This document shows, in pieces, positions 1 to 5,243 of a stretch of 5,374 bases of DNA. The translations under genes were made by a program, and so were the position numbers. Origin of the DNA: Chloroflexota bacterium. Lineage in GTDB: Bacteria > Chloroflexota > Dehalococcoidia > Tepidiformales > Tepidiformaceae. Location: positions 1 to 5,374 of the forward strand of contig JANXYE010000532.1 in assembly GCA_025350285.1 (NCBI GenBank), in the 5' to 3' direction. Positions within the stretch are counted from its first letter, which is position 1. Every line of letters begins with the position of its first letter. The notes beneath the pieces are model-generated. The model was not told the origin of the DNA. It saw only the letters and a list, made by a program, of their open reading frames with translations, and ran no database searches.

Positions 1-1
1 C

Positions 2-400
2 CCGGCGATCGGGGTGGCGGAGAAGCTCCTTGAGGCGGGCCTGAGCGTTGTCTTCGTCACGCGCCACTTTACGCTGGGGACACTCGTGGCGGGCGCGCTC
101 ATGCAGGAGCCCGCGCTACGCAGGCTCACGGGGCACGCCAGCGGCTTCCGGCTCGTTCCGCGTGCACAACTCGTCGATGTCACGGGGACCGATGTCCTGC
201 TGCGCAATCTCGATTCAAACCAGGAGGAGCGCGTCGCGGCGGACATGGTCGTCCTCTTCTCCGGGAACGTGCCGAACACGGAACTGGCGGACGCTATCGC
301 CGGCTACGAGGGGCAGGTGGCGGTTGTTGGGGATGCCCTGGCTCCCCGCTGGCTGGAGATGGCCATCCACACCGGCCATTACGCCGCGCTGGCGGTCTAA
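2..400 (+). CDS. OYE-type FAD/NAD(P)-dependent oxidoreductase (2,4-dienoyl-CoA reductase-like), C-terminal part
   Basis: Only the last 132 residues are in the window; the start lies upstream, and the frame is open from base 2 to the TAA at 398-400. The visible part matches the dinucleotide-binding C-terminal half of the 2,4-dienoyl-CoA reductase / trimethylamine dehydrogenase / enoate reductase family. It shows the helix and second strand of a Rossmann-type fold (IGVAEKLLEAGLSVVFVTR, near the window start), then a strand-turn of the type VVLFSGNVPNTELADAI, then the FAD-contacting ending VAVVGDALAPRWLEMAIHTG, comparable to the family's GDC..PR...AI..G. Such enzymes have an N-terminal FMN TIM barrel, a 4Fe-4S cluster and this FAD/NAD(P) module, and reduce activated C=C bonds or demethylate amines; the substrate cannot be told from this fragment. 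The next gene lies 77 bases downstream on the same strand with its own ribosome binding site, so co-transcription is possible. Confidence 0.85.
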   Translation, partial: PAIGVAEKLLEAGLSVVFVTRHFTLGTLVAGALMQEPALRRLTGHASGFRLVPRAQLVDVTGTDVLLRNLDSNQEERVAADMVVLFSGNVPNTELADAIAGYEGQVAVVGDALAPRWLEMAIHTGHYAALAV

Positions 401-477
401 CGCCGGGGTTGACCCGCGCCCGTCAAAAAGCCCCTGGGTCTGTTGCCCGTTCCCGTCGCGGCGGGTAGGAAGGAGCG

Positions 478-1260
478 GTGCGAACGCTGCTGGCCGTGAT
501 CCCGCACCCGGATGATGAGTCGTACAGCTTCGGGGGGACGATGGCGCTGGCCGCGGCGGCGGGCTGGCGGTGCCTGGTGCAGTGCGCGACCTCCGGAGAG
601 CGGGGAAAACGGCACGATGGCGGGCCGCCCGGTGCACTTGCGCTGGCGAAGACACGAGAAGCTGAGTTGGCCGCTTCCTGCCGCTTCCTGGGCGCCGAAC
701 CGCCGGTATTCTGGGGTCTGCCGGATGGAGGCTTGCGGCGGCATACGGGCGAGGCGAGGCGCCTCGCGGCGTTGCTTCAGACGCTCGCGCCGGATGTGGT
801 GCTCACGCTTGGGCCGGACGGCGCGTACGGGCACCCGGACCACGTCGAACTCAACCGCTGGGTGACCGAGGCGGTCATGGGCGGATCGCGGCCCCCGGTC
901 CTGCTCTGGCCGGTGTTCCCGCCGGGGTTATTCTTGCCGCAATACGAAAAGTGCATTGCGATGATGGGCGAGGCGCCCTCCCCGGCGGCGGAAGAGATCG
1001 GCTCGGATGCGTGGGACTACGAAGTAGCGGTTACGGCGGTGCGGGATACGAAGCTGGCGGCGATCGCGGCCCACCGCACGCAGCTCCCCGGTGGCGACGC
1101 GGCGGCGATCTTCCCGCCGGGCATCGTCGCCGCGTTGCTCGACGTCGAACGCTTCACGGCTCCGTTCGGCGCGGTGACGTTAACGGCGCCCTTCGGCGCG
1201 CCGCCGCGGAGACATAGCTCCCGTTCCGCCGCGAAGCCGGGGGAAGGGGTTGGGGGATGA
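478..1260 (+). CDS. PIG-L/LmbE-family zinc-dependent N-acetyl deacetylase
   Basis: This 260-residue protein belongs to the PIG-L (GlcNAc-PI de-N-acetylase, LmbE, MshB, BshB) family, cytosolic zinc amidohydrolases that remove acetyl groups from N-acetylglucosaminyl compounds. The N-terminal PHPDDE motif (residues 9-14) supplies zinc ligands H10 and D13 and probable general base D12. The AYGHPDH motif (116-122) supplies the third zinc ligand, most likely H122, with H119 near the active site. WGLPDGGL (79-86) and AIAAHRTQLP (195-204) are further family blocks. The GTG start at 478 is preceded by AGGAAGGAG at 467-475; the AGGA at 467-470 sits at good distance. The recognisable domain ends near ERF (residues 224-226). 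The last 34 residues repeat TAPFGA twice and then become a basic, Gly-rich tail encoded by a repeat-like element. The substrate is unknown: thiol biosynthesis (MshB/BshB-like), lipid or antibiotic sugars, or chitooligosaccharide deacetylation are all possible. Confidence 0.9.
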   Translation: MRTLLAVIPHPDDESYSFGGTMALAAAAGWRCLVQCATSGERGKRHDGGPPGALALAKTREAELAASCRFLGAEPPVFWGLPDGGLRRHTGEARRLAALLQTLAPDVVLTLGPDGAYGHPDHVELNRWVTEAVMGGSRPPVLLWPVFPPGLFLPQYEKCIAMMGEAPSPAAEEIGSDAWDYEVAVTAVRDTKLAAIAAHRTQLPGGDAAAIFPPGIVAALLDVERFTAPFGAVTLTAPFGAPPRRHSSRSAAKPGEGVGG

Positions 1261-1263
1261 GGG
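1201..1263 (+). repeat. G-rich, partly palindromic repeat-like element at the lmbE-type gene end
   Basis: The last codons of the deacetylase gene and the bases just after it look like an intergenic element rather than coding DNA. Two near-identical units CCGCCGCGRA (1201-1210 and 1226-1235) flank a short inverted repeat GGAG...CTCC (1209-1212 and 1219-1222). They are followed by a run of G blocks up to 1263. On the opposite strand this reads CCCTCATCCCCCAACCCC..., a pattern that resembles short dispersed elements at gene ends in several GC-rich bacterial genomes. Only one copy is present in this window, so the dispersed nature is inferred, not shown. Confidence 0.45.
1239..1263 (+). other. 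G-quadruplex motif spanning a stop codon
   Basis: Four G-runs of 5, 4, 5 and 3 bases (1239-1243, 1246-1249, 1252-1256, 1261-1263) are separated by loops AA, TT and ATGA, which fits the standard four-run, short-loop quadruplex rule. The motif is on the sense strand, so it would also be present in the mRNA, and it covers the TGA stop (1258-1260) of the deacetylase gene. Folding is predicted from pattern only. Confidence 0.6.
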
Positions 1264-1293
1264 CCGGAACCATTCACCGGATGTCCACGTCCT

Positions 1294-1312
1294 GTACACC
1301 GGGAGGTGGTAC
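1294..1312 (+). promoter_or_regulatory. Hairpin enclosing the ribosome binding site of the small membrane protein gene
   Basis: GTACACC (1294-1300) pairs with GGTGGTAC (1305-1312) to give seven base pairs with one bulged G (1308) and a GGGA loop (1301-1304). The Shine-Dalgarno sequence GGAGGTGG (1302-1309) lies in the loop and 3' arm, six bases before the GTG at 1316. In RNA the structure would partly mask the ribosome binding site. The SD itself is what decides the start at 1316. Confidence 0.45.
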
Positions 1313-1315
1313 GAC

Positions 1316-1456
1316 GTGGGCATGGAAGGGTTCTCGCCTACGCTGATCATCTGTGCGCTGGGAGCGACGGGCGTGCTCTTCGCCGCGATCGTGCTGCTCT
1401 CGCGGCCACACGAAGCTGACAAACCTCGCCGCCCGGTGCGGCGTTCCCGGCGGTAA
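1316..1456 (+). CDS. Small single-span membrane protein, unknown function
   Basis: The frame encodes 46 residues: a short N-terminus (MGMEGF), one hydrophobic segment at about residues 8-28 (TLIICALGATGVLFAAIVLL), and a very basic tail (SRPHEADKPRRPVRRSRR) with nine Arg/Lys. By the positive-inside rule the tail would be cytoplasmic and the N-terminus outside. The GTG at 1316 is chosen because a strong GGAGGTGG ends six bases before it; the in-frame ATG at 1322 is the alternative, and a longer start at TTG 1250 would read the repeat-like G-rich DNA. It lies 55 bases after the deacetylase stop and faces pth, with 31 bases between the two stops. I do not recognise a family. The clean membrane segment plus a strong SD make it a likely real gene, but its function cannot be stated. 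Confidence 0.6.
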   Translation: MGMEGFSPTLIICALGATGVLFAAIVLLSRPHEADKPRRPVRRSRR

Positions 1457-1487
1457 GCGCGCGCCCGCCGCCCTCGCTTGGTCGGGC

Positions 1488-2120
1488 CTACTTGCGGTTG
1501 AATTTAGTCCCGGCCGCCTCGACGCCCTCCAGGATGACGGTTTCGACCGCGTCGGCCGCGAGTTTGGCACGTTCTTCGAGCAGTGTACGATCGGCGCCTG
1601 TGGGGTTACCGAGCACCCATCCGGCGACGGTTTCCGGTTCCCAGGTCGGCTCGCCGTTCAGCGTCGGACGGCCAATGCCGATGCGGATGCGGATGTAGTC
1701 CGGGCCGATGGCGTTGTTGATGCTCTTGAGGCCGTTGTGGCCACCGCTGCCGCCTCCAGCACGGAGGCGCAGGGCGCCGGCCGCGAGGTCGAGGTCGTCG
1801 TAGACGATGATCGTGTTGGGGGCGTCGCAGCCGGTCCACTGCTTCGCCTGGGCGAGCGCCTTACCACTGAGGTTCATGAACGTCCGCGGCTTGACGAGCG
1901 CAACCTTCACCCCGGCGATCGTGCCCGTGCCGATGGCCATCGTCTGGCCAGTCGCCTTGAGCTGGGTCCCGGCGCGGCGGGCGAGGTCATTGATCACCCA
2001 GAAGCCGACGTTGTGGCGGTTGCGGGCGTGCTCCTCGCCGGGGTTGCCGAGCCCCACGATGAGCCAATCGGCCGCGAATCTCGGCCCACCAGAGTTGGAA
2101 AACGGGTTGCGCATGGTCAT
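1488..2120 (-). CDS. pth: Peptidyl-tRNA hydrolase
   Basis: This is a complete bacterial Pth, 210 residues against the usual 185-195. It releases peptidyl-tRNAs dropped by stalled ribosomes by hydrolysing the ester bond between peptide and tRNA, recycling tRNA in the cytosol; it is normally essential. Family motifs run in order: WLIVGLGNPG (19-28), RNRHNVGF (33-40) with catalytic base H36 (E. coli H20), KPRTFMNLSG (77-86) with N83, VYDDLDL (106-112) with D108 (E. coli D93), and GGGSGGHNGLKS (122-133). N26, H36, N83 and D108 match the four classic active-site residues, so the enzyme should be active. A polar N-terminal extension of about 17 residues precedes the first strand. The start is uncertain: ATG at 2120 or the second ATG at 2114, the latter with a weak GGGA five bases upstream. 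It is divergent from the ychF-like gene. Confidence 0.96.
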   Translation of the reverse strand: MTMRNPFSNSGGPRFAADWLIVGLGNPGEEHARNRHNVGFWVINDLARRAGTQLKATGQTMAIGTGTIAGVKVALVKPRTFMNLSGKALAQAKQWTGCDAPNTIIVYDDLDLAAGALRLRAGGGSGGHNGLKSINNAIGPDYIRIRIGIGRPTLNGEPTWEPETVAGWVLGNPTGADRTLLEERAKLAADAVETVILEGVEAAGTKFNRK

Positions 2121-2198
2121 CCCAGCTTAGCGCCCACCGCTCACGAACCGCGACCGTGGAGGCGCACCCGGGTGGGCGTCAGATTCTTGCACGAAGAG

Positions 2199-2239
2199 CA
2201 CCCTTTGACCCTTGCCCCCACCCCTTCGACCCTGTCCCC
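2199..2239 (+). repeat. Imperfect tandem repeat, C-rich, directly before the ychF-like start codon
   Basis: CACCCTTTGACCCTTGCCCC (2199-2218) is followed by a 21-base near copy (2219-2239) beginning CACCCCTTCGACCC and ending immediately before the ATG at 2240. The two units differ by a few substitutions and one inserted C. The tract is almost purine-free, leaving the downstream gene without a Shine-Dalgarno sequence. Confidence 0.7.
2201..2239 (-). other. G-quadruplex motif in the pth/ychF divergent intergenic region
   Basis: On the minus strand there are six G-runs of three to five bases, corresponding to C-runs at 2201-2203, 2209-2211, 2215-2219, 2221-2224, 2230-2232 and 2236-2239. The loops are 5, 3, 1, 5 and 3 bases. 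Any four consecutive runs satisfy the usual quadruplex rule. It lies upstream of pth on pth's sense strand and on the template strand of the ychF-like gene. Confidence 0.65.
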
Positions 2240-3337
2240 ATGAAGCTTGGCATCATCGGACTCGCGCGGTCGGGCAAGACGACCGTGTTCAACGCGGTTA
2301 CGCGCGGCACGGCGCAGGTTGGGGCGTACAGCTCTTCGAACCAGCCCAACATCGGCGTCGTCAACGTACCGGACGACCGCGTGGACCGGCTGGCGAAGCT
2401 CTACAAGCCGAAGAAGACGACCTACGCGACCATCCAGTACGTCGATTTCCCGGCCGCGGGGGAATCGTTCGGGAAGGGCGAGGGGCCGGCGGGCAAGTTC
2501 ATCAACGACCTCGCACGCAACGACGCGCTCATCCACGTCGTGCGCGCCTTCGCGGACGAGACGGTGCCGCACCCGGACGTGAGCATCGACCCACACCGCG
2601 ATATCGCGACGATGGACCTGGAACTGGCGTTCGCCGACCTGGCCATCATCGAACGCCGGATCGCGCGGCTCGACACGGAGATCAGGTCGATGAAAGCCGG
2701 AGAGCGCGAAGTGCCGCAGCGCACGCGTGACCTGTTCGTGCGCATGAAGGCCGAACTCGAGTCGGAGAAGCCGATCCGCGAACAGGGGATTACGGCCGAA
2801 GAATGGAAGCTGCTCGAAGGCTCGCAGTTCCTGACATCGTTGCCGCTGTTGCTGATCGTGAACGTTGGGGACGGCGACCTCGGCCGGCGGGCGGATCTCG
2901 AAGGGGAGTACCGTTCACGCTACAAGAGTGCCGCGCGGGACATCTCGGTGTTTTGCGGCAAGTTCGAAATGGACCTGAACGAACTGAGCGAGGAGGACGC
3001 GGCCGAGTTCCGCGCCTCGGCCGGGGTGACCGAAAGCGGGATGGCGGGAGCGATCCGGATGGGCTACAGCCTGCTCGGGCTCATCAGCTTCCTCACGGCC
3101 GGGCCGGACGAGTGCCGGGCGTGGACGGTCGAGGCCGGCTCCACGGCGCCCGTCGCGGCCGGCAAGATCCACAGCGACCTGCAACGCGGCTTCATCCGCG
3201 CCGAAGTGATCAAGTTCGACGACCTTATCGCCTGCGGCACGGAGGCGGAGGCGCGCAAGCGGGGCCTGCTGCGGACGGAAGGCAAGCAGTACATCGTCCA
3301 GGATGGGGACATCATCAACATCCTGTTCAACGTGTAG
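2240..3337 (+). CDS. ychF: YchF/OLA1-family P-loop NTPase, divergent subfamily
   Basis: This 365-residue protein (E. coli YchF is 363) has the YchF layout: P-loop NTPase domain, helical insert, and C-terminal TGS/DUF933 domain. YchF proteins are ribosome-associated, ATP-preferring members of the Obg group, linked to stress and redox responses. Walker A is GLARSGKTT (residues 7-15). The segment YVDFPAAGESFGKGEG (67-82) aligns with the family's DIAGLVKGASKGEG region, and FINDLARNDALIHVVRAF follows. The coiled helical insert is about 130-200. NVGD (208-211) sits where YchF has its altered NxxE base-specificity motif. From about 276 the C-terminal domain is very typical, with FLTAGPDECRAWTV, GKIHSDLQRGFIRAEVI and an ending GDIINILFNV. 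Oddities are GLARSGKTT in place of GLPNVGKST, and Ala where the DxxG glycine is expected. ATG 2240 is chosen because it opens the conserved first strand; no SD precedes it. Confidence 0.9.
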   Translation: MKLGIIGLARSGKTTVFNAVTRGTAQVGAYSSSNQPNIGVVNVPDDRVDRLAKLYKPKKTTYATIQYVDFPAAGESFGKGEGPAGKFINDLARNDALIHVVRAFADETVPHPDVSIDPHRDIATMDLELAFADLAIIERRIARLDTEIRSMKAGEREVPQRTRDLFVRMKAELESEKPIREQGITAEEWKLLEGSQFLTSLPLLLIVNVGDGDLGRRADLEGEYRSRYKSAARDISVFCGKFEMDLNELSEEDAAEFRASAGVTESGMAGAIRMGYSLLGLISFLTAGPDECRAWTVEAGSTAPVAAGKIHSDLQRGFIRAEVIKFDDLIACGTEAEARKRGLLRTEGKQYIVQDGDIINILFNV

Positions 3338-3342
3338 GGGGC

Positions 3343-3648
3343 TCAACTCTTGCCAACGCGTATGCCCCGCAAAAACCCACGCCCTCGGTGGCCCGATCCT
3401 CGGTGAGCCAGGCACACGTACGATCCGTCCGGCGTCGTATGAAATGCTTGCTGCACCATCTGGGCGACCTCGCGACGGGAGTAGCCGCGCACGCCGCCGC
3501 GTATCGGCCGGCTTGACCTGACCTCACGCCCCACCTGTATCAGCACGACGTCGTCGTCGTTCATCAAGTCCGCGAGCCGCTCATACCCTTTCGCCCAGTA
3601 GCGTGTGAGCACGGCAACGGTCGGGACGTCTGTGGCACCCAGCTTCAA
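3343..3648 (-). CDS. Hypothetical protein, 101 residues
   Basis: I do not recognise this protein. The frame from TTG 3648 to TGA 3343-3345 has strongly G/C-ending codons in its first third, as expected for a real gene here, and protein-like composition: VPTVAVLTRYWAKGYERL (9-26), an acidic turn NDDD followed by a hydrophobic strand VVLIQVG (30-40), a basic middle (REVRSSRPIRGGVRG), an amphipathic helix-like stretch YSRREVAQMVQQAF (56-69), and a Gly/Arg/His-rich tail. No signal peptide or membrane segment is seen. Its TTG start overlaps the TGA of the open frame upstream (TTGA at 3648-3645), a usual sign of translational coupling. It is convergent with the ychF-like gene, with only five bases between the stops. 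The frame stays open upstream to 3693 without a better start. It could be a regulator or part of a toxin-antitoxin-like pair, but nothing in the sequence proves either; it may also belong to a decayed locus. Confidence 0.45.
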   Translation of the reverse strand: MKLGATDVPTVAVLTRYWAKGYERLADLMNDDDVVLIQVGREVRSSRPIRGGVRGYSRREVAQMVQQAFHTTPDGSYVCLAHRGSGHRGRGFLRGIRVGKS

Positions 3649-3809
3649 CCGGATGAGGCGGCCTCGTCCTTCCGCAGCGTCAGCAGTGACCAGTTAGGAA
3701 CGGTCTGATCGAGGTACGCGAGCCCATTCCGAATCCTTGGCAGGGGAAGGCCGCCATCAAGAAGCTTCTGGATAAGCCGCAGCCGATGTGCCGCCGAAGG
3801 CCGCGTCGA
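3645..3809 (-). pseudogene. Probable 5'-truncated gene remnant, MerR-type helix-turn-helix-like
   Basis: The minus-strand frame between the stop at 3810-3812 and the TGA at 3645-3647 is 54 codons long and contains no ATG, GTG or TTG. Its first codons overlap, out of frame, the end of the metallolyase gene. From about codon 9 it reads like real protein: RLRLIQKLLDGGLPLPRIRN, then GLAYLDQTVPNWSLLTLRKDE, then AASSG. The pattern of a helix, a G.PL turn and IR..L.YL resembles the last helices of a MerR-type DNA-binding domain; that is a resemblance, not an identification. Third-position GC is lower than in the neighbours. I infer a gene that lost its 5' end, perhaps when the downstream end of the metallolyase gene was joined here. 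An alternative is a coupled small gene using a non-standard start such as CTG at 3782-3780. The TTGA overlap with the next gene argues that the two were once, or still are, one operon. Confidence 0.4.
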
Positions 3810-5139
3810 TCATGTGGTGGACCTCTTCGTCGGCGATGGCGATGACGCGGCCATCCTCGTATTCGCACATGACGAGAGCGAGGACGCGCGCGAGGCGCTC
3901 ATCCCGCTTGCCGATGCCCGCCGCTTCTTCCGGCCGATGCTCTTGCATCCACATGAGCAGGCCCGCCGCCCCGCTCTTGTCCGTGATCGCGACCCCCGGC
4001 GGACGGTTCAGCAGGCGGGTCGTGTCGAACGGGTTGTAGATCTCCTCGTCCTTGATCATCCCGTCGGCGTGGATCCCCGCGCGGGTGACGTTGAAGTTGT
4101 CGCCAACGAACGGGAGCCGCTGGTCGATGATTTCGCCGATGCTCCGGTAGTAGTCGGCGACCTCGGAGATGACCGTGGTGTCGATGCCGTGCGTCTCGCC
4201 CGTGAGGCCGATGAGCCAGAAGACAAGCGCCTCGATCGGCGTGTTACCGCTACGCTCGCCGATGCCGAGGAGGGTCCCGTTGTTCGAAGCGGCGCCGTAG
4301 AGCCAGGCTGAGACGCCGTTCGGGATGATCGCGTTCAGGTCGTTCTGGCCGTGGAACTCCAGCGCTTCGCCGGGTACGCCGCCCTCGTGCCGGAGGAGCG
4401 ACGTGAGTCGTGGGATGCCGCGTGGCAGGGCGACGTTGGGGTCGGAGACGCCCACTCCCATCGTGTCCGGGTAGCGCACCTTCACCTGAATGCCGGCCTG
4501 GCGGCCGCGTTCCATCAGCGCCCGGACGAACGGCAGGACGACGCCGTAGAAGTCGGCGCGCGTGCTGTCTTCGATATGGCAGCGGGGGATGACGCCATCG
4601 GCCAGGGCGGCGTCCACCACCTCCAGGTAGCCGGCGAGCACCTTCTCGCGCGTCGAGCCAAGCTTCTTGAAGATGTGGTAGTCGGAGATCGAGGTGAGGA
4701 TGCCGGTTTCCTTCAGCCCGGCGGCGCGAACGAGCTGGTAGTCCGCCATCGTCGCGCGGATCCAGCCGGTCACCTCCGGGAAGGCGAAGCCGTACTCCTG
4801 GCAGCGTTCCATCACCTCCCGATCCTTCTTTGTATACAGAAAGAACTCCGATTGGCGGATCATGCCCTGTGTGCCCCCGAGGCGATGCAGCAATTCGAAA
4901 AGCCGCGCAATCTGCTCGACGGTGTAGGGTGCGCGGCTCTGTTGGCCGTCGCGGAAGGTCGTGTCGGTGATCCAGATTGAACGCACGGGTTCCAGCGGCA
5001 CCGCTTCGCGCTCGAACTGGACCATGGGCGGAAGGACATAGGGATAGGCGTCGCGGAAGTAGTCCGGGCCGTCGATTGAGGTATGGGCCGATGGGTCTGC
5101 GTAGGTGAGCCAGGGTGCGAAGACCGGTTCGTTCATCAT
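3757..5139 (-). CDS. DRE-TIM metallolyase: 2-isopropylmalate/homocitrate/Re-citrate synthase-like acyltransferase
   Basis: A 460-residue HMGL-like TIM-barrel enzyme that by family condenses an acyl-CoA (usually acetyl-CoA) with a 2-oxo acid using a divalent metal. The signature ITDTTFRDGQQSRAPYT holds the catalytic Arg-Asp pair (R63, D64). Later blocks are EVTGWIRA, GLKETGILTS, CHIEDSTRAD, VRYPDTMGVGV, LEFHGQNDLNA, LLGIGERSGNTPIE, and FNVTRAGIHADGMIKDEEIYNPFD. The usual HxHND metal motif reads HGQND (H263, Q265), so one expected His ligand is Gln. No LeuA regulatory domain follows; after the barrel there is only a short helical tail. The divergent branch, with its long N-terminal lead (about 55 residues before the first strand) and IRQSEFFLY block, recalls the homocitrate synthase-like proteins that include Re-citrate synthases, but the substrate is not provable here. 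The start is uncertain: ATG 5139 (used), ATG 5136 or TTG 5148; none has an SD, and a palindrome overlaps them. Confidence 0.88.
   Translation of the reverse strand: MMNEPVFAPWLTYADPSAHTSIDGPDYFRDAYPYVLPPMVQFEREAVPLEPVRSIWITDTTFRDGQQSRAPYTVEQIARLFELLHRLGGTQGMIRQSEFFLYTKKDREVMERCQEYGFAFPEVTGWIRATMADYQLVRAAGLKETGILTSISDYHIFKKLGSTREKVLAGYLEVVDAALADGVIPRCHIEDSTRADFYGVVLPFVRALMERGRQAGIQVKVRYPDTMGVGVSDPNVALPRGIPRLTSLLRHEGGVPGEALEFHGQNDLNAIIPNGVSAWLYGAASNNGTLLGIGERSGNTPIEALVFWLIGLTGETHGIDTTVISEVADYYRSIGEIIDQRLPFVGDNFNVTRAGIHADGMIKDEEIYNPFDTTRLLNRPPGVAITDKSGAAGLLMWMQEHRPEEAAGIGKRDERLARVLALVMCEYEDGRVIAIADEEVHHMIDAAFGGTSAAAYPEAS
4830..4838. promoter_or_regulatory. Second copy of the operator core, inside the metallolyase gene
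   Basis: TTGTATACA here matches nine of the twelve bases of the palindrome at the gene's start, about 300 bases away. It falls on Leu-Tyr-Thr codons, using A/T-ending TAT and ACA in a gene that otherwise favours G/C. It could be an auxiliary operator allowing looping, or chance. Confidence 0.3.
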
Positions 5140-5149
5140 TGTATACAAT
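5138..5149. promoter_or_regulatory. Perfect 12-base palindrome, candidate GntR-type operator
   Basis: ATTGTATACAAT is its own reverse complement and overlaps the first bases of the metallolyase gene (ATG at 5139). FadR-subfamily GntR repressors bind short palindromes with a GT-N-AC core of this kind. The embedded TATACA/TACAAT could also act as a -10 element for the minus-strand gene, in which case the true start would be downstream or the site would be a repressor-covered promoter. No regulator gene is visible in the window. Confidence 0.5.
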
Positions 5150-5243
5150 CATTCGAGAGATGAACTTGCCAGAGGGATTTCCGAATCGCAGGTGGCGGAG
5201 CCATAGTCACGGCCTGTGGGTTCGGCGTGGTCTCGGCCATCGC

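Noticed and set aside
409..426. Inverted repeat TTGAC...GTCAA between the oxidoreductase and deacetylase genes
   Set aside because: The arms are only five bases, no U-run terminator follows, and no -10 sits at proper distance from TTGACC; too weak to call.
1250..1315. Longer TTG start for the small membrane protein
   Set aside because: The extra 22 codons lie in repeat-like G-rich DNA and overlap the previous stop; a strong SD points to GTG 1316.
1438..1475. Possible GGCGG/CCGCC hairpin terminator between the convergent small gene and pth
   Set aside because: The stem is short, the loop is long and no T-run follows on either strand.
2165..2174. Palindrome CACCCGGGTG in the pth/ychF intergenic region
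   Set aside because: A ten-base GC-rich palindrome is not rare in this composition and has no supporting second copy.
1353..2243. Long plus-strand open frame opposite pth
   Set aside because: It is the antisense shadow of a gene with all Pth active-site motifs; long antisense frames are usual in GC-rich DNA and this one shows no recognisable domain.
2803..3516. Plus-strand open frame overlapping the ychF-like gene end
   Set aside because: It is the out-of-frame shadow of the TGS domain region, with Arg/Gly-rich composition and no ribosome binding site.
3680..3757. 25-codon frame starting at the TGATG overlap with the metallolyase stop
   Set aside because: The start overlap is attractive, but the peptide is short with no recognisable pattern, and the other frame over the same bases looks more like protein.
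4250..5152. Minus-strand 300-codon open frame inside the metallolyase gene
   Set aside because: It is an out-of-frame reading of the metallolyase; its Arg/Pro/His-rich composition is typical of a frame shadow.
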